Shown here in pieces: positions 6,066-6,234 of a DNA stretch of 6,234 nucleotides. The notes beneath the pieces were generated by a model. The model was not told the DNA's origin and made no database searches. It saw only the letters and a program-made list of their open reading frames with translations. The stretch's first letter is position 1, and the number at the start of each line of letters is the position of its first letter. The translations under genes were made by a program, and so were the position numbers. The stretch is from Patescibacteria group bacterium (lineage in GTDB: Bacteria > Patescibacteriota > Minisyncoccia > Phycocordibacterales > UBA2100), in contig WFWP01000010.1 in NCBI GenBank assembly GCA_015491055.1, forward strand, positions 1-6,234, written 5' to 3'.

Positions 6066-6074
6066 ATTATATCA
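6066..6074 (-). promoter_or_regulatory. Extended -10 promoter of ftsQ (leaderless type)
   Basis: The minus strand reads TGATATAAT, an exact TG-n-TATAAT extended -10. Only 9 bases separate it from the ftsQ ATG, so transcription would start about 1 to 3 bases before the start codon. The -35 region is poor: the best match is TTGTCG with a 19-bp spacer, which fits an extended -10 promoter. No Shine-Dalgarno sequence is present between the box and the ATG. Confidence 0.7.
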
Positions 6075-6120
6075 AAAGACACCAGAAAGACGACAAAATT
6101 GACGCGATCTCAACGACCTA

Positions 6121-6234
6121 TCAAGATATCAACTTTAATATGTCATTCCATGTTACAAATAACATCAATACGATCAACGCCACAAAACCTATCGCATTTA
6201 TCCAACCTGCTATTCTGTAATTTATCTTCCTTCC
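6121..6234 (-). CDS. rseP: RseP/RasP-type M50 site-2 protease, C-terminal end only
   Basis: The 3' end of a gene that enters from the right edge; 37 residues and a TGA stop are visible, followed at once by an in-frame TAG. The peptide starts GRKINYRIAGWINAIGF, continues as a hydrophobic segment rich in L, V and M, and ends in VTWNDILKLIS. This matches the family signature of intramembrane zinc metalloproteases of the RseP/RasP (RIP) type, whose last transmembrane helix is followed by a (V/T)xNDIxR/K tail. Family members cut membrane-embedded substrates such as anti-sigma factors and remnant signal peptides in the inner membrane. The HExxH active site, the LDG motif and the PDZ domain lie outside the window, so activity cannot be judged. 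The gene is followed 64 bp later by ftsQ, which has its own promoter. Confidence 0.85.
   Translation of the reverse strand, partial: GRKINYRIAGWINAIGFVALIVLMLFVTWNDILKLIS

Overview
All six credible protein genes lie on the minus strand, so the window reads right to left in transcription order: the C-terminal end of an RseP/RasP-type site-2 protease, ftsQ, pheS, pheT, a half-length protein resembling an FtsA/PilM-type actin fold, and a single-pass membrane protein. The left edge may hold the first codons of one more gene. DNA is AT-rich. TGA ends at least the protease and pheT genes where those families normally end, so the standard bacterial code (table 11) fits. I saw no RNA gene, mobile element or CRISPR array.

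Organism: the best guess is a Patescibacteria (CPR) bacterium, probably Parcubacteria/Paceibacteria-like. The reasons are the pared-down PheRS (both subunits lack accessory tRNA-binding domains), the actin-like/membrane-protein pair that I associate from memory with that group, and compact genes lacking Shine-Dalgarno sequences. This placement is inference from recognised sequence style; no search was run.

Layout: 6121-6234 is the protease tail. After a 64-bp gap carrying an extended -10 promoter comes ftsQ (divisome POTRA protein). A 60-bp gap with another extended -10 precedes pheS-pheT, a two-gene operon with a 21-bp spacer that encodes a complete but minimal phenylalanyl-tRNA synthetase. 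A 117-bp gap with a third extended -10 leads to the actin-like gene, and 6 bp later the membrane-protein gene begins; those two look like one functional module at the cytoplasm-membrane interface. The last 278 bp hold inverted repeats and a possible start of the next gene.

The most striking pattern is in the gene starts. Four genes have a near-consensus sigma70 -10 element ending only 6 to 9 bases before the ATG, three times in the form TGATATAAT or TGATATACT, with no Shine-Dalgarno sequence. Their mRNAs should begin at or within a few bases of the start codon, so leaderless transcription appears to be the rule here. The other main points are the double loss of tRNA-binding modules in PheRS and the half-length actin-like protein paired with a bitopic membrane partner.
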